Assembly: GCF_048771995.1 (NCBI RefSeq)
Contig: NC_133024.1
Span: forward strand, 58,982,501 to 59,046,500
DNA: 64,000 bases
DNA from: Taeniopygia guttata
Taxonomy: Eukaryota; Chordata; Aves; Passeriformes; Estrildidae
Direction: 5' to 3'
Below are positions 63,576-64,000 of this stretch, one piece after another. The notes below the pieces were generated by a model that had not been told where the DNA came from, searched no databases, and saw only the letters and a list, made by a program, of their open reading frames with translations. The translations under genes were made by a program, and so were the position numbers. The first letter of the stretch is position 1; each line of letters begins with the position of its first letter.

Positions 63576-64000
63576 TGACTTATTTCAGATGTCTGGCTTA
63601 GGACATGAATCATGCCTCACTTCCTTTCCATTAAGGAAAGAAAAGCTCCGTCATAATAAGACCTTACGTGTGGAGTTCAGTGTGGGTATCTACTCTGTAG
63701 AGGTTTAAAATTTAACTAAGTAAATACCACAGAAGAACAGCATGTCACATTTCTGGCAAGGCTTTGCATGTGGAAGATTTGAGGTTCCAAAATGAGAGGT
63801 GAGAAAGAAGAAATTGTCATTCTTTGACAAGCGTGTTTGTGTCTAAATGAGAATACAAATGTGGTAACCTCACTGACTGTAGTAGCACCTTTGTAGCTAC
63901 ACTGCATTTAAAATGGCAGATTTTTCTTAGGCAATACTGCAGTTATGCAGGACTGTAAATTCTACCCTTATTGCTGCCTTATGTGAAGAAGTAAATTTGC

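Larger units (their letters stand above)
60889..64000 (-). other. CCDC122: Last intron of CCDC122 (partial), carrying a CR1 insertion
   Basis: The sequence right of 60888 is intronic on the minus strand and begins with the acceptor of the terminal exon. Most of it (61050-63205) is a CR1 LINE in the same orientation as the gene. The remainder (63206-64000) is unique sequence with a short two-copy duplication (63443-63575). I looked on the minus strand for the penultimate coiled-coil exon, which should run into the VQ codons of the last exon, and did not find it here. It should lie beyond 64000. Confidence 0.8.

Overview
This window looks like nuclear DNA from a bird, most likely a passerine or close relative. 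It is AT-rich and almost entirely non-coding. Its interspersed repeats are CR1 LINEs, avian-type ERV LTRs and one tRNA-Ile-headed SINE with a CR1-like 3' tail, a combination familiar from songbird genomes. I see no bacterial operons, phage genes, CRISPR arrays or rRNA. Nearly all open frames of 60-130 codons look like chance frames or decayed retrotransposon frames.

One protein-coding exon is recognised with confidence. It is the terminal coding exon of CCDC122 on the minus strand (60724-60888), with a clean splice acceptor and stop codon. In human chromosome 13q14 the order is ENOX1 (minus), CCDC122 (minus), LACC1 (plus), so the 5' end of ENOX1 faces the 3' end of CCDC122. About 22 kb left of the CCDC122 stop is a 1.4-kb CpG island (about 37620-39010) with a minus-strand splice-donor cluster. 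I infer that this is the ENOX1 promoter and non-coding first exon. On that reading, 1 to about 38380 is ENOX1 first-intron sequence, 39010 to about 59480 is the ENOX1-CCDC122 intergenic spacer (carrying possible regulatory DNA), and 60889-64000 is the last intron of CCDC122. No ENOX1 coding exon was found.

Repeats, left to right: CR1 3' fragment, minus (3416-3590); ERVL-type LTR, plus (about 4720-5255); ERVL-type LTR-like segment, minus (about 9437-10340); CR1 ORF2 remnant, plus (about 13780-16810), split by a 945-bp solo LTR (14405-15349) with a perfect 5-bp target duplication; CR1 3' end, plus (20507-20688); a possible ancient CR1/L3-like remnant, minus (about 33030-33440); tRNA-Ile SINE, minus (47980-48132); CR1 3' end, minus (56226-56430); and a 2.1-kb CR1 ORF2 remnant, minus (about 61050-63205), inside the last CCDC122 intron and ending about 160 bp upstream of the terminal exon.

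The rest is unique intron or spacer with homopolymers, microsatellites and candidate regulatory motifs. These include a full-consensus CTCF motif at 46742-46757, a CCAAT/octamer cluster at 41.35-41.70 kb, an RFX X-box-like site at 36222 and an NFI palindrome at 45404. I found no convincing novel biological system. The best-supported points of interest are the nested LTR-in-CR1 insertion, the SINE, and the inferred ENOX1 promoter with its flanking regulatory candidates.
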